A DNA stretch of 64,000 nucleotides from the NCBI GenBank assembly GCA_029851415.1, contig CM056744.1, positions 11,725,268 through 11,789,267 on the forward strand, given 5' to 3'. The DNA is from Eretmocerus hayati. Taxonomy: Eukaryota > Arthropoda > Insecta > Hymenoptera > Aphelinidae. The notes under the pieces were generated by a model that ran no database searches, was not told the origin of the DNA, and was given only the letters and a program-made list of their open reading frames with translations. This document shows, one piece after another, positions 36,496 through 47,601 of this stretch; the first letter of the stretch is position 1, and the number at the start of each line of letters is the position of its first letter. The translations under genes and the position numbers were made by a program.

Positions 36496-37229
36496 ACAAT
36501 ATATTTATTTATGAAAGTTACCCGAGACTCTGAGCAAAATTTCTTTTTAGGGCGTATTAGCACAAAAAGATTTTCTCACGATTTCAGGATAAGAACCAGC
36601 AAGATTCTGTCCTTCTAAACCTAACATGTATGTACGTGACCGCGCGCAGATTTTTCATAAATTTTACTTTCTTCAGACAAATGCAGAACGCGAGCATCGG
36701 AGAATCTGTAAAATCGAATCGATTGCTGTTTGTAGGCAATTTATGAGAGCACAATCCACAAAAAACAGTTTAGCGTGAGAAAGTTTATATAAGTAATTTA
36801 TCGATTGCCCTATTCATGAATATTCAAATCAAATGTTGGCGCTATAGATTGCTTGAAGTAATTTGTTGCAAAGAATCTCGATTAGTATAAAGACTGTAGT
36901 AGTGACAAAACGTTTTCCGTGTTCTTTTAATGGACTGAATCGTACTTAGGTTCAATCGCTACTCATGGAATGCGTATTGAGAATACAGGATATGGATCAA
37001 ACGCAGTGAGAAATTAAGGAAAGATCTTCTTCTCGGCATTTTTGCTAATTTTTTCACTTAAAGGGAGCAAGTAGGAAAATCTATGAGATTCGGTGTTTTG
37101 AAAACTCGCTTGAGAAAGTAAAATGAAGGTAGTTGACTGGATTTTAGTCCCAAAGAAAAAATATTGAGCAGATTACGAATACGCGCGTTTCTTTAAGTTG
37201 CTTTTATTTCAAGAATATACCAGTCGCAT
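36496..37229. other. non-coding stretch
   Basis: Nothing can be supported in this interval. Confidence 0.35.
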
Positions 37230-37688
37230 GTTCTAATATAGGTATCTGTATATTTCACTACGAATAATCTGTATTCGAAGTTGTAAATTTACATTAGTGA
37301 TAAAAACACTTTATCGCCGATTTCCATCATTTATTTTGGAAGAATTGAGACAGTTAGGCTCCAATCCATCGAAATTAGACATATCGTAGTGCATTTTGAA
37401 GGTCCTAAAACAAGCTTTAAGATGAGCTTAAATACGTTGGAAAATATTGAGGTAAACCAGAGTTATTGAGGAAATGGCTTAATGGGGCAAGTTGAGTACA
37501 CCATTTTGTAAACTTTAAAAAATCACTTTTGGGAAAAATTAAGCCAGCTCGGCCCCAGTTGATTGAATTTGAACGTACTTGGATTCATTCTCAAGGTCTC
37601 AAAACAATCTTTAAAATGAGCTCAAGCACGTCGAAAATTGTTGAGGTAATGGCTTAATGGGGCAAGTTGGGTATACTTACCTTAGGAG
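37230..37688 (+). repeat. TA-flanked sub-repeat family, 5'-truncated copy
   Basis: Two consecutive units of about 190 bp match the 3' part of 41592-42557 closely: CGCCGATTTCCATCATTTAT, AGTTGATTGAATTTGAACG and GGCTTAATGGGGCAAGTTG. It ends GTATACTTACCT followed by TA (37687-37688), the same terminus as the full copy. Confidence 0.65.
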
Positions 37689-37889
37689 CATGACGCCCTC
37701 AAAACGCACCAGATTTCCCAAAATATGTTAAATATTGATTTTCGTTTTAATTTTGGATTATGTGCACGCTAAATCACCGAGAATACCTTACAATATGACG
37801 ATTTGTCTATTTAATACATAACCGTCATGCTCCGGAACCGATATCGCTTTCCCAGAGCTTCAGAACTGCGAAATGACTATGGGAGCATA

Positions 37890-38025
37890 CTAGGAGATGC
37901 AACAAATCTTATTCTGCAAAAATCAAGATAGCTCGGCTCCATTTTCTTGAAATCAAACGTACTTGAGCTCATTTTGAAGTTCTTGAAACTATCTTCAAAA
38001 CTTGTAAGCACACCGGACACGTAGG
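37890..38025 (+). repeat. orphan unit of the TA-flanked sub-repeat family
   Basis: ATCAAGATAGCTCGGCTCC, then ATCAAACGTACTTGAGCTCA, then ATCTTCAAAACTTG reproduces the unit order of the neighbouring copy with more divergence. Confidence 0.5.
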
Positions 38026-39884
38026 AATTGTCTCTGGTATGTTGCCCTCATAATAATCACGAAACGGGGGCGTCGCAGAAAACAGGCAGTTCTACACGGT
38101 TACTCGAATTTCAAACACGGAATATACACGGGATCACTGTAGATACCCACTTTGATTGCTGATTTTGTCCGCCGATTATCCTAAGAAAAGATGAGATGAA
38201 ATGAGGTATGATCAATTTCAATGGTCATTGTCATATAACTTATACATTATCACAAAAAATAAATGTTCAAATTGAACGTGACATAAACTGGAATTTCTTT
38301 CCGGGAAGTTAAAATTTTACACTTCCATACAATTTTTGTGCTATCGGCACTCCTGCATTCAAGAACCATCATCATACGGCACATATACGTAATCTTGTGT
38401 AAAACTAGGACGATCGAAGGACTTGCCACACTCGATTCAGGGCTCTCGTCGCGTGTAGCTACGAGAATATGCATATTATATGCAAAATCGCCGAGTCCTG
38501 CCCACTCAATAGGGCGGAGGAATTGTAACCGTTAACGTAACACAACGTTTATCGAATTTTTTCACCTACCTGTGTGTATATGTTTTTCCGAGCTTGTGAC
38601 CGATCTTTAGATCTGATAGCCTACTTGAAACGCGATGCAGCTGGTGCGGTTTATTTATTTATATACATTGTGATATTTTTGCTTGCGTTTCCAGGGTGTA
38701 AACCTGGTATATAGTGAGAGTTGGCTTGGAAGCTTATTTTACAATTCGAGTCAGTGCGGTTTTCGTTGATAGTTGAGATATAACTTCTCGAAGGCTGATA
38801 GGGAGGAAGCACCAGGCATTTTAGATCACATATTTTCAATGAATCTATAATGTATCGTCGTATGTTTTGGTGAATTATACCGATGGATTTGACTTGATTG
38901 CAGGATTGTTGGTGAATAATAATTTGGTTGAATCCATTGGTATTTCCTGCTAAGATACTTCAATAGCGAAAACAATCAATCGAATCGATTATTCGAATCA
39001 GAAGTAAATTCATTATTCAAGGTTCGTTTCGTTCTATACTTTTTTTTTCTCGTTCAATACCCTGTTATGAGATTCTGCACTCTACATTCTACTTCGGATT
39101 TCAGGATCTCATCTTGTCGAATTTGTTGTTGACCAGAGAATGGTGAAAACGTTTGAATTAGCAGGTGAACCTGATTTATTTTGCAAAACTGAACACGGCT
39201 ATAAAAAAGTTAAGCTTCTTTACACATTATTGAAGTATGAGAACCTCCAAAGAGTCAACTCTTCGATATTTCTTCCTATAACTCGGAATCTCAAATTTGC
39301 TTTATCTTCATCTCATTGAAGCGTCATTGTGAGCAAAATTTTTGGGAATGATTCAACCCTGTATTTGGAAATTCTGAGTATTTTTAGAGATGGGACTTTT
39401 TTCTGTTTTAGGTTAGGTAGGTGTTCCCTGTTAGGCTATCTGCAGATACAAAGATATTACCGTCTGTATCAGCAATGTTTATGCCCTGTTTCTTCTGATT
39501 CTTCTCACTACAAAAATATTCCCATTGTACCCAACAATGTTCATATCCTTCAAACAATTTCAAAGCCCCTCAAGCACATACTCAGGTGTCCCAAAGATTT
39601 ATTCTGCCCCCATCATTATTGCTTCTGACACACACCAGAAGCTATCGTCGTAAACTTCTCTACAGTTGCAATAACGATGAGGTCATATCATACTGAATTC
39701 TTACAAGCCGGATCTATCTATTCATACAAAAAGATCATGAAGTTCTGACAATCACATGGTGCAGAGATCAAGAACTGCAATAATATTGCCAGGAGAAGCT
39801 TGTATACCTCCCGCGCAGTGGCAGATATCTTCTTTGCAATTTGGGTGGTCCCTGTCTTTCATTCTTCTGGTGGTATATGTTACA
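38026..39884. other. non-coding stretch
   Basis: No gene is supported. A 99-codon + strand frame at 39329-39628 lacks a start context and splice sites; its opposite strand is continuous with the decayed segment that follows. Confidence 0.3.
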
Positions 39885-40550
39885 CTATGGACATCTGAGT
39901 AATGCATGAGAGAGTCGGAAACTTGTAGTTTTGATAGTCTTTTATAATCGATGCCATTGTTCTGGAATATTCAGAGCATTTCATGTTACAGTCGGGGATT
40001 ACTTTGAAGGTGTGGAAAATTTGCCGAGGGTTACTAAATTGATACTCTGTGAGATTTTTGTACCACTATATTTAAATCATTCAGGAATGACACACCTATG
40101 CATTCCATTAATACCCTATTTTTCCGCTTATTAAAGTTCTAGATATTATCTGAAGATGATCAAAAGTGCCAAAATTGTTCAGATGAGTTGATTACATTCC
40201 TAAGTACATGTTTTTGTGAAAAGTTGCACGAATTTCATTATTTTCGATTTATTGATGGTGGAAACTCATTCATCCGATGGCAATTTATTAGATGTTCAAC
40301 TTTTGATTTTTCAACACTCTCCTCGGACTTTTGCCAAATTATCGAAATGAGTAAAATCCTCTACGTTTGTCTCCTCGTCTTTGACCATTATCTGCAATTC
40401 TATTTCAAATCTCTCAAAGAATGTTCCTGGATTGTTATCAGAGTATTGAGGAGAAAACTCAACTTTTACAACAAATGGAGTGATATGGACAGATAGAATC
40501 GTCTCATTTTGTACTGATGATGTCTCAAATTTGAGAGGGGCCTTCCACAA
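39885..40550 (-). pseudogene. decayed coding-like segment, possibly related to the 28.5-kb gene
   Basis: On the minus strand a 79-codon open stretch (40550-40311, no ATG) is followed by stops. In a shifted frame near 40025-39890 lies a peptide with C-N-M-K-C-S and a later Cys. The intronless gene has C-N-E-N-C-S preceded by an L-[IV]-x-[LF]-G-[EK] pattern at the same spacing, which is also seen here. This suggests, but does not prove, an old broken paralogue. Several stops and shifts exclude function. Confidence 0.22.
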
Positions 40551-41591
40551 CCTCCATTGACGAATTTTGCCCGTTTCTGACCTCCACCTTTTTCCCGTAG
40601 TTCACCGTAGCTTTTTGACGAGAATGCCCCCCCCCTCTCTACCCCGAAAACTCAGTCGTTTTTTTAAGTTCGTAAGAAAAATAAAAGGAATTCTTTTGGG
40701 AGAAGGTCCGTTTGGAGCACCAAATCTGATAGAAGTAACCTCATTCCTTCGATGGACATGGTTGACGATCGATTTAATGAGTCTAAAACCGAATTCTTAA
40801 CTCTTCATTCCTTCAAACTCTAGGCTCATTCAAAAATTTATCTCATAAAATATCGCGTTGCATACTTCTGATGAAAATTCTCCGTTTCTTCAAAAAGTGC
40901 TATCAGATTTCGATTCGAATCTCACATACAACGTCAAAACATGAAATAGACTATTCTCCCCACCGATGAATGGAAAAGCATTTCTTGTTCCTATTAGCTA
41001 GATTTAATCCTTACATTATGCAATCATAGGATGGAAATATTTTGAACATTTACAGGATCCCATGACAATTTTAGTGGCTTCCTCGAACGAATGCCTTCGG
41101 GAAACATTGTTGCCCTGACACCGGTTTTTTTGCGCTGCGCGTGGAAAATTACTTCAGCGGTGCTGCAGATCGGAAAGCTTGACTCGGCGATCTTTACACA
41201 TATTATTTCATTATCCCATTTTGGCAACTTATTTTCATGATTCTTCGAGCTACTTCTAGTTAGCCTCTGTTGATTCCCCGTGTCCACCTTTTGCGTTGCG
41301 TCAAATATTTCTCTTTTACCACTTTGAACACAAAGACCATCGTAGGGTCGTAGGGAATTTTTGTGCGGTTTGCTTTATTGGAACATAGAGCTCTGTTTGG
41401 TGGATTTTAAGTCATTCCGAAAAAGCAGACTGAACTTACGTAATTGTGATAGTAACTAATTACTGATTGTGAACAATCGATTCGTTCGAAGTAAATTTTT
41501 TTCAAGGAAATAGCTATTCAAATAATATATCAAATGTTGAATCTTCCTTAAAGGTATACGTGTGCATCGCACGTATATTCTCCAATATATA
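40551..41591. other. non-coding stretch with a C-run
   Basis: CCTTCCACAACCTCCATTGA followed by a C8 run near 40627 echoes the left part of the element at 54079-54792 and may be a fragment of that family. Otherwise nothing is supported. Confidence 0.35.
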
Positions 41592-42557
41592 AGGTAAGTG
41601 TACCCAACTTGCTTCTGTACCCAACTTGCCCCCATATGCCGATCTCTGAAATGAGCACTCCTTAGCCGCCCCCCCCCGCCCGAAAATTTTTTTTACGTTT
41701 GTTATGTTAAAATATGAGAAAGTAAGTAGTTTGCATCGACCCCGAATCATCCCTGCGTTCTTCAGAAAATTTGAAGTGACCTTTCTATTTTCGTGATTGC
41801 TTAGCTAAGACAGCACCGAGGAAATTGCGCACAGTAGAATTAGTGCCCAATTTTTTGAGTTCAACCAGTTTTGACGTACCTTAGTGCATTCAATTTCTTG
41901 TTTCAAGACCTTCAAGATCCATTTTTCAAAATTGCAAAATTTGAATATGGAGTTGTTTTATGTGCAAAACACGGAGACGATTTGTAAACAAGGATGCCAA
42001 CATGGGAGTGTACTTAACATGACCCCATATGTTCATCTCGAAAGAGCGTGTAGTATACGACTTTTCTACCACTCGGAACGTGTTTATCACGTCAAAATAA
42101 GTCGGGGAGAGTGTTTTGGACTGCCGAAAAGCTCCAAGTGTACGTGCACGGCGATAAAAACTTTCTATCGCCGATTTCCATCATTTATTTCGGAAGGATT
42201 GAGACTGTTCAGCTCCAATTCATCGAAATTAGACGTAGCTTATTGCATTTTGAAGGTCCTAAAACAAGCTCCAAAATGAGTTTAAATGCGTTGGAAATTA
42301 TTGGGGTAAACCAGAGTTATTGAGGAAATGGCTTAATGGGGGCAAGTTTAGTACACCATTTTGTAAACTCTAAAAAATCACTTTTTGGAAAAACTAAGAC
42401 AGCTCGCCCCCAGTTGATTGAATTTGAACGTACTTGAATTCATTTCAAAGTTCTTAAAACAAGCTTTAAAACGAGCTAAAGCACGCTGAAAATGGTTGAG
42501 GTAGACCAAAGTTATTAGGAAATTGACTTAATGGGTGCAAGTTAGGTACATTTACCT
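41592..42557 (+). mobile_element. complete TA-flanked element with tandem sub-repeats, 966 bp
   Basis: The left end AGGTAAGTGTACCCAACTTG and the right end (reverse complement AGGTAAATGTACCTAACTTG) differ at two of 20 bases. TA flanks both sides (41590-41591 and 42558-42559). The interior holds two consecutive units of about 190 bp, each ending in a TTAATGGG-GCAAGTT-GGTACA-like block. TA duplication places it with the Tc1/mariner/pogo group by target site. No transposase remains; the open frames at 41884-42323 are repeat sequence. Copies of the same units lie at 19985, 35125, 37230 and 37890. Confidence 0.75.
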
Positions 42558-43007
42558 TAGTAATAGCAAATTGATCAATATTTTCGACAAAAGTGTGCAT
42601 TTCGCACTTATATCTGACAATGATTAAACGCCAAACATACCAAACTTCAGAGAAAAGTACCCACCAAGAGACATAATTTACCGTCTCGTTTTCGAACAGT
42701 ACTTCTCATAGCAATAACAAGTTATCGTCATATGTCGATAATAATTCTAAACGATATTGTCTTTGATACCTTTTCACGAATCAATCTAGCGGAAAAATCA
42801 ACATTACGCGGAAAGATCAACAATGCTAATTGTGAGTGGAATAAGTTCTTCGTGTCAGTTCTAACAAACCGGGCAGCACGAATTATTTTGAATAATGACG
42901 ATCTATCCTACCAGAATAATGGCATCTACTCATGATAACATCCGCCTTCCAATTTTAAACCACTTTCCAAAATTGAACCATCCTTCCAATAATTGTATAA
43001 CACCACA
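42558..43007. other. non-coding stretch
   Basis: No gene or repeat end is supported in this 450-bp interval. Confidence 0.35.
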
Positions 43008-43797
43008 CGTACAGTACCGTGCCAAAATTCCTGAATGGTGGTATAGTATCCTCTCTTGCAAAAACGTCGATTGCTCAAGCGCAATTTGATGTAGAGGAAT
43101 TTTGAAAAAAGCATCTTGAAGATGAGAAAAAATGCTAACTCCTTGTGGTTTTTGATTTTTCTCTCAGCTTTTCTGGGAACCTCGAATAGCTGATATAACT
43201 TCAAGGATTTTGAAAAAAAAACCCTTTTTACTATATGGGCTTGGACGCGGAAAAAGATAGACCAATTTTGCAAGATGCATCTTGAAGAGTGGAAAAAATG
43301 CCATTTGCAATGATTTTTTGATCATTTTTTACGTCGTGCGAATAAGAGTGTGAGAGCTCTCAAAGTAGACCAAACCGTAGTTTTTTGCCATTTTCTGCTG
43401 TTTTCGCCCGTATTTAATTGAAAATCCGAGAATCTGGCTACTTTGAGAGCTCTCACACTTTTGTTCGCACGAAGTAAAAAATAATCAAAAAATCATTGCA
43501 AATGGCATTTTTTCCGCTCTTCAAGATGCTCTTTGCGAAATTGTTCTATCTTTATCCTCGTCCAAACCCATATGGTAAAAAAGGTTTTTTCTGAAATCTT
43601 TGGAATTACATCAGCTATTTGAGGTACCCAGGAGGGCTGAGAGAAAAATCGTAAACCATCAAAAGTTAGCATTTTTTCTCATCTTTATGAGATGCTTTTC
43701 TCAAAATTTCTCTACACCAATCTGGGCTGAGCAATCGACGTTTTTGCAAGAGAGGATCTCATACCACCGTTCAGGAATTTTTGTACGGTGCTGTATG
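43008..43797. mobile_element. fold-back element, 790 bp, arms about 370 bp
   Basis: The left arm (CCAAAATTCCTGAATGGTGG, GAGAGGATACT-type blocks, AAAAACGTCGATTGCTCA) pairs with the right arm (TGAGCAATCGACGTTTTT, CCACCGTTCAGGAATTTTTG). Inner blocks GAGAGCTCTCA and TTGCAATGATTTTTTGAT also pair, with a loop of about 70 bp near 43375-43430. It ends directly against the CA microsatellite. Confidence 0.85.

Positions 43798-43799
<2 letters not shown>

Positions 43800-43852
<53 letters not shown>
43800..43852. repeat. (CA)26 microsatellite
   Basis: An uninterrupted CA run starts at 43800. It abuts the right end of the fold-back element, so the element probably inserted next to it or the repeat expanded from its edge. 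Confidence 0.97.
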
Positions 43853-43855
<3 letters not shown>

Positions 43856-44076
43856 TCCTCTCCTCAGCGTAATGATGAAATTACCTAATATGCATGTATT
43901 GATGGAGGAAAATAGTATGTAAGAGAGACTAAAGAAATAAAGAGGATATTCATTTTTTGGAATTCGATATAGACAAGGACTGGTATTTGTCATTTGTCAA
44001 AATATCGGAAAACTATTACGGTCCTTGAAGTAAAATCAAGTGAATCAGTTTTGAGTGGTTTTCCGATCACCAACTT

Positions 44077-44396
44077 ACAAGGGGAGGACCAAGTGTCCGG
44101 GTCACCAATCTTGTCCAAATTTTTTTCACAGTCTTGCACCACCTAGAATACGAAGAATCCGTAAAATGGGTCTTCTGTCCAGAGCTACAGCCACCGAGAT
44201 CAACATTGCTCATGTAGGCCCATGTTAAAAAGTTGTATATACAGATATACTGGCAATGCTAACGTTTTTGCTTGTAGCTCTGGACAGGACGGCCATGTGA
44301 CGGAGTTACTCTAGATTCTTCATATTCTAGGTGATACGAGACTGTGAAAAAAATTTGGACAAGATTGGTGATCCGGACACTTGGTCCTCCCCTTGT
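44077..44396. mobile_element. ACAAGGGGAG fold-back family, copy 3
   Basis: ACAAGGGGAGGACCAAGTGT at the left end is matched perfectly by the reverse complement of the right end. The stem continues through GGTCACCAATCTTGTCCAAA and CACAGTCT. The loop contains GCAATGCTAA. It is the best-preserved of the three copies. No clear target duplication is visible. Confidence 0.82.
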
Positions 44397-45517
44397 CAGT
44401 GTGAGTACTTATTACCACTAATTAAAACATGGCGTTTTCATAGAAAAAAGATGAAATATGTATAAGTGATTAATCATTCTTTCCATCGTCCCGAATCGGT
44501 CCTGGATCTTTTGTATGATGACGAATTCTCCTGTCATAGAAGAAAGAAAATAAAATTAGTTCGTCGCATAGCCCTGTATTAAACTATTAGTCATCGCACT
44601 CCATCTGGCGCTGGCCATTCCTCGCTTTTATTTCACATGTAAATTTGATTGCCAATCACGATCAAAACTAGTTCCCAATTATTCAATAAATTCCTTTTTG
44701 TTCCACTAAATCCCCTAATTTCGAGCTCATTTATTAACACCAATCGTGGTTTATTAGCAACACCTATTCTTTGCAAATTACCACTACATCGGCTTCGCAA
44801 AATAAATATATGTCACGAGTTGACGATTTTTCAATAATGTATGTAGTATTCACATAATGAGTATGTATATGTTTCTCCTCTTATCATACAATGTTGCACT
44901 TGCAAGAAGCTTGTAGAAGATTCATCGCTTGTTATAGAAAGGGTGAGGCCAGACGACGCTATATACTATAGTCTGATAATATGCCTCCCACGCACGATTT
45001 TATAGGGTGCTGCAATCGATCGACACCCTATCTACATAGGTATACACATGAACCGCATTCAAGCAAAACTTGCTTTTATCGCATTCTTCTTCCGTCTATT
45101 CACCGGTTTCTCGATTTTTCCGGATGGACAGAGCCGGGACAAGGGAGGCATGTGCTACGATACCATTTACGTATTTGCTGAGTTGGCACTATTTTGAAGC
45201 TATTCAAGGGTTTATTGTGTTAAACTCTTGGGTATTGGGTAAGGAACCGAGTGATGTCTTTACTGTAGGGGTAAGAAGGCTTTTTACATTTTTTAATTTG
45301 TCCTTAGCAATTGAGTCGTGATATTGTATATGAGTCATTCTGGAGCAAGCTGGACAAAACCGTCACCAGGGGGGTCTGGGAAAAATCCACAAAAATTTTT
45401 TTCTGTTAGCACTATCTTTAAATAGTACGGAAAAATTTTTTCCAGATTTTTTCGGCCCTCCCTGTAGGCCATACGGCCCATGAAAGGGCCATTTTGGGCC
45501 CTTTTGCTTTTTCTGAA
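44397..45517. other. non-coding stretch
   Basis: No gene is supported. A short GGGCC-rich palindromic patch (GGGCCATTTTGGGCCC) lies near 45486, just before the element that starts at 45506. Confidence 0.35.
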
Positions 45518-45712
45518 GAGAAAGCTTTGTTTTTGGTTCAGCAAATTTTCGATCAATTTTCCCATTCAATCCAATATTTTCTTCAACAAAATCCCTCTTA
45601 TCGAAAAAATGCCTCGACCAATTTGTTCCTCTCGCCAAAATCTATCGATTGTAGGTCACACTTTTCTTCTCAGAGGCCTTCAAGATTTTTGAAGGAGTCA
45701 TCTTTCCGTACC

Positions 45713-45752
<40 letters not shown>

Positions 45753-46060
45753 TTGTTTTGTTCCCGACACGCTTCCTCTTGTACGGTTCCCCTAATCAAA
45801 ATTTCGTCTTCTACAAGTTGTAGAGAATCATTCGGAGATGAGGCCAGTGATTTGTCAGCTTTCTTGTCCCGGTCGAATTTAATTTAGAGGCGTTTTGAGA
45901 TAAAATCGCTAAAATTGTGCATTTTAATAGTAAAATATTTTTCTCCTCCGTTGTAAAACAACGGAAAAATTATCACTCGAAAAAGTACATTCTTGATAAA
46001 TTATCGCACATCTCGCTAAGAGAAAGCTTTCTGGTGATCTCTTTTAGCAGCGTATTTTAG
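45506..46060 (+). mobile_element. GAGAAAGC-ended element, short copy
   Basis: A 5' hairpin-like GCTTTTTCTGAAGAGAAAGC begins it. The direct repeat GAGAAAGCTTT occurs at 45518 and again at 46020. The 3' end CTTTTAGCAGCGTATTTTAG (46041-46060) is identical to the 3' end of the longer copy at 57266-57285. Both copies also share a GCCAA-ATCTATCGA-TGTAGGTCACA block and a nearby GT-rich run. I cannot place it in a known superfamily. Confidence 0.55.
45715..45746. repeat. (TG)n microsatellite
   Basis: A TG run with one TATG interruption, inside the short GAGAAAGC-ended element at the place where the long copy carries GTGTGTGTATGTATGTATG (near 55605-55625). Confidence 0.9.
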
Positions 46061-47601
46061 TCTATTTTAGAAAAATCGTAGTTCTAACGAAATCCAACAT
46101 TCTCCAACGTACTTGGGCGCATTTTTCTCGTTGAGACTGATACTTTTCAGAAAAAATTGTCCCAGACGAATAATTCAGCCTGACAACTTCTGCGAGCTAT
46201 TTATTGAGAGCAAATTTTAGCAATTTCATGCGTCATCTTGTGGGCGACCTAAACCCAACTAGAGAGAAAAAATTGACTTTTATCAGTGGTCATTTGGTTG
46301 ATAAGTTCATTCTACGAACTCCATCATTATGTACTCTGTGTACTTCAATCATACCATACATTGCCAAAGCAAGTAAAAAATAGATCAAGTGTACTCCGAA
46401 GATGAAGGGGAGTATCCATGAATTGAAGTACAAAACAAGAATAACTCTCAATACATTATTACTATTATTTCTCAATCAAGGTTCACATCAAAACCATTAA
46501 TTTCATTCATTCCAATTCTCGCAGTCATTAAATTCTCCAAACTCAGCAAACGTGAATAAATAACCCTTCCATTCAATTTTTCATTCGCACATGGGATGTT
46601 CTCCGACAGGCCACTCAACAAATTAAACGGCTATAGAGATAAAGGGATATATGCATCATCAGCTAGCAACGACGCTGCAGAACAACGAATAAGGCAATGA
46701 GCAAGTCGCGGACAAAATGGCAAAACGCAATTCCCTACGAGAACTCGCGGACGGTGAACTTTACTTTTCCCTTGATTAAATCGCTTATTGAAGTTCTCTG
46801 TTTTGTTCTATCATACATTTACTCAGTGCAACGCCCCCACATTACAAATCGCGCCACGATCAATGCTCACCTCGACCGGTGAGCTTTTCATACTTCTTGT
46901 GTCTTCTCTTTTGGCGTCTCTTCCTTCCTACTTTTGTTTTTTTCCTTTCTCAGGGGTCTTTTACTTCAAAACTTTCCTAAGCTCTTTGTAAATTATTTCC
47001 TGCTTGTGGATTTAACTCGGGTGACTGTGAATATCTATTAGGCTGACCATATTTCTACTAGGGAAATCTGAAGTTTGTAGAAAGATATGGATGCAGAAAT
47101 GTTTGGTTTCTCTTCTGAATTTGCTGTCTAAATGGTTCATGCTTCCATATGTTATCGATCACGAAAAGTTTTTACTACACGTGAAGCGACTTTAATATTT
47201 TTCCTGTAGAAAATTCTGCATCTTTCCTTTTTCACATATGAAAGGATGTGGAAAATTATGGAAATAGTAATAGGCTATACGAGAGCAAAATAATAATTCA
47301 TGATTTTACGTGAATCTCTTGTCTGGGTTACGAGTGCTAGCTTTTATTGGCAAGTCTGTGGTGGAGACTGTCTTGAATATTGGGGAATTATAGGGAAAAT
47401 TTTGGGATTCACATCTTCTATGCTATGAGCACAAGTTTTTTTTGGCCAATTGTTGAAAAAATGCGGCAAGCACAGCTCTTTGCTTCGGAAAAAGCTCACT
47501 CGAGGCTCCAACTATCCGAAATGACAAAAAATTTTATACCTGCCTGATTACAATATGATACCTAGCTCCCACGTACATGTATGCGAGGTTGCTTTTATAT
47601 A
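46061..47601. other. non-coding stretch
   Basis: No gene is supported; small open frames on both strands have no start or splice context. Confidence 0.35.

Noticed and set aside
41884..42323. 131- and 70-codon + frames
   Set aside because: Same repeat units as at 37.3 kb, where the frames are interrupted.
43600..43993. Open frames through the CA repeat (poly Thr-His and poly Cys-Val)
   Set aside because: They are products of the microsatellite and of a fold-back arm.
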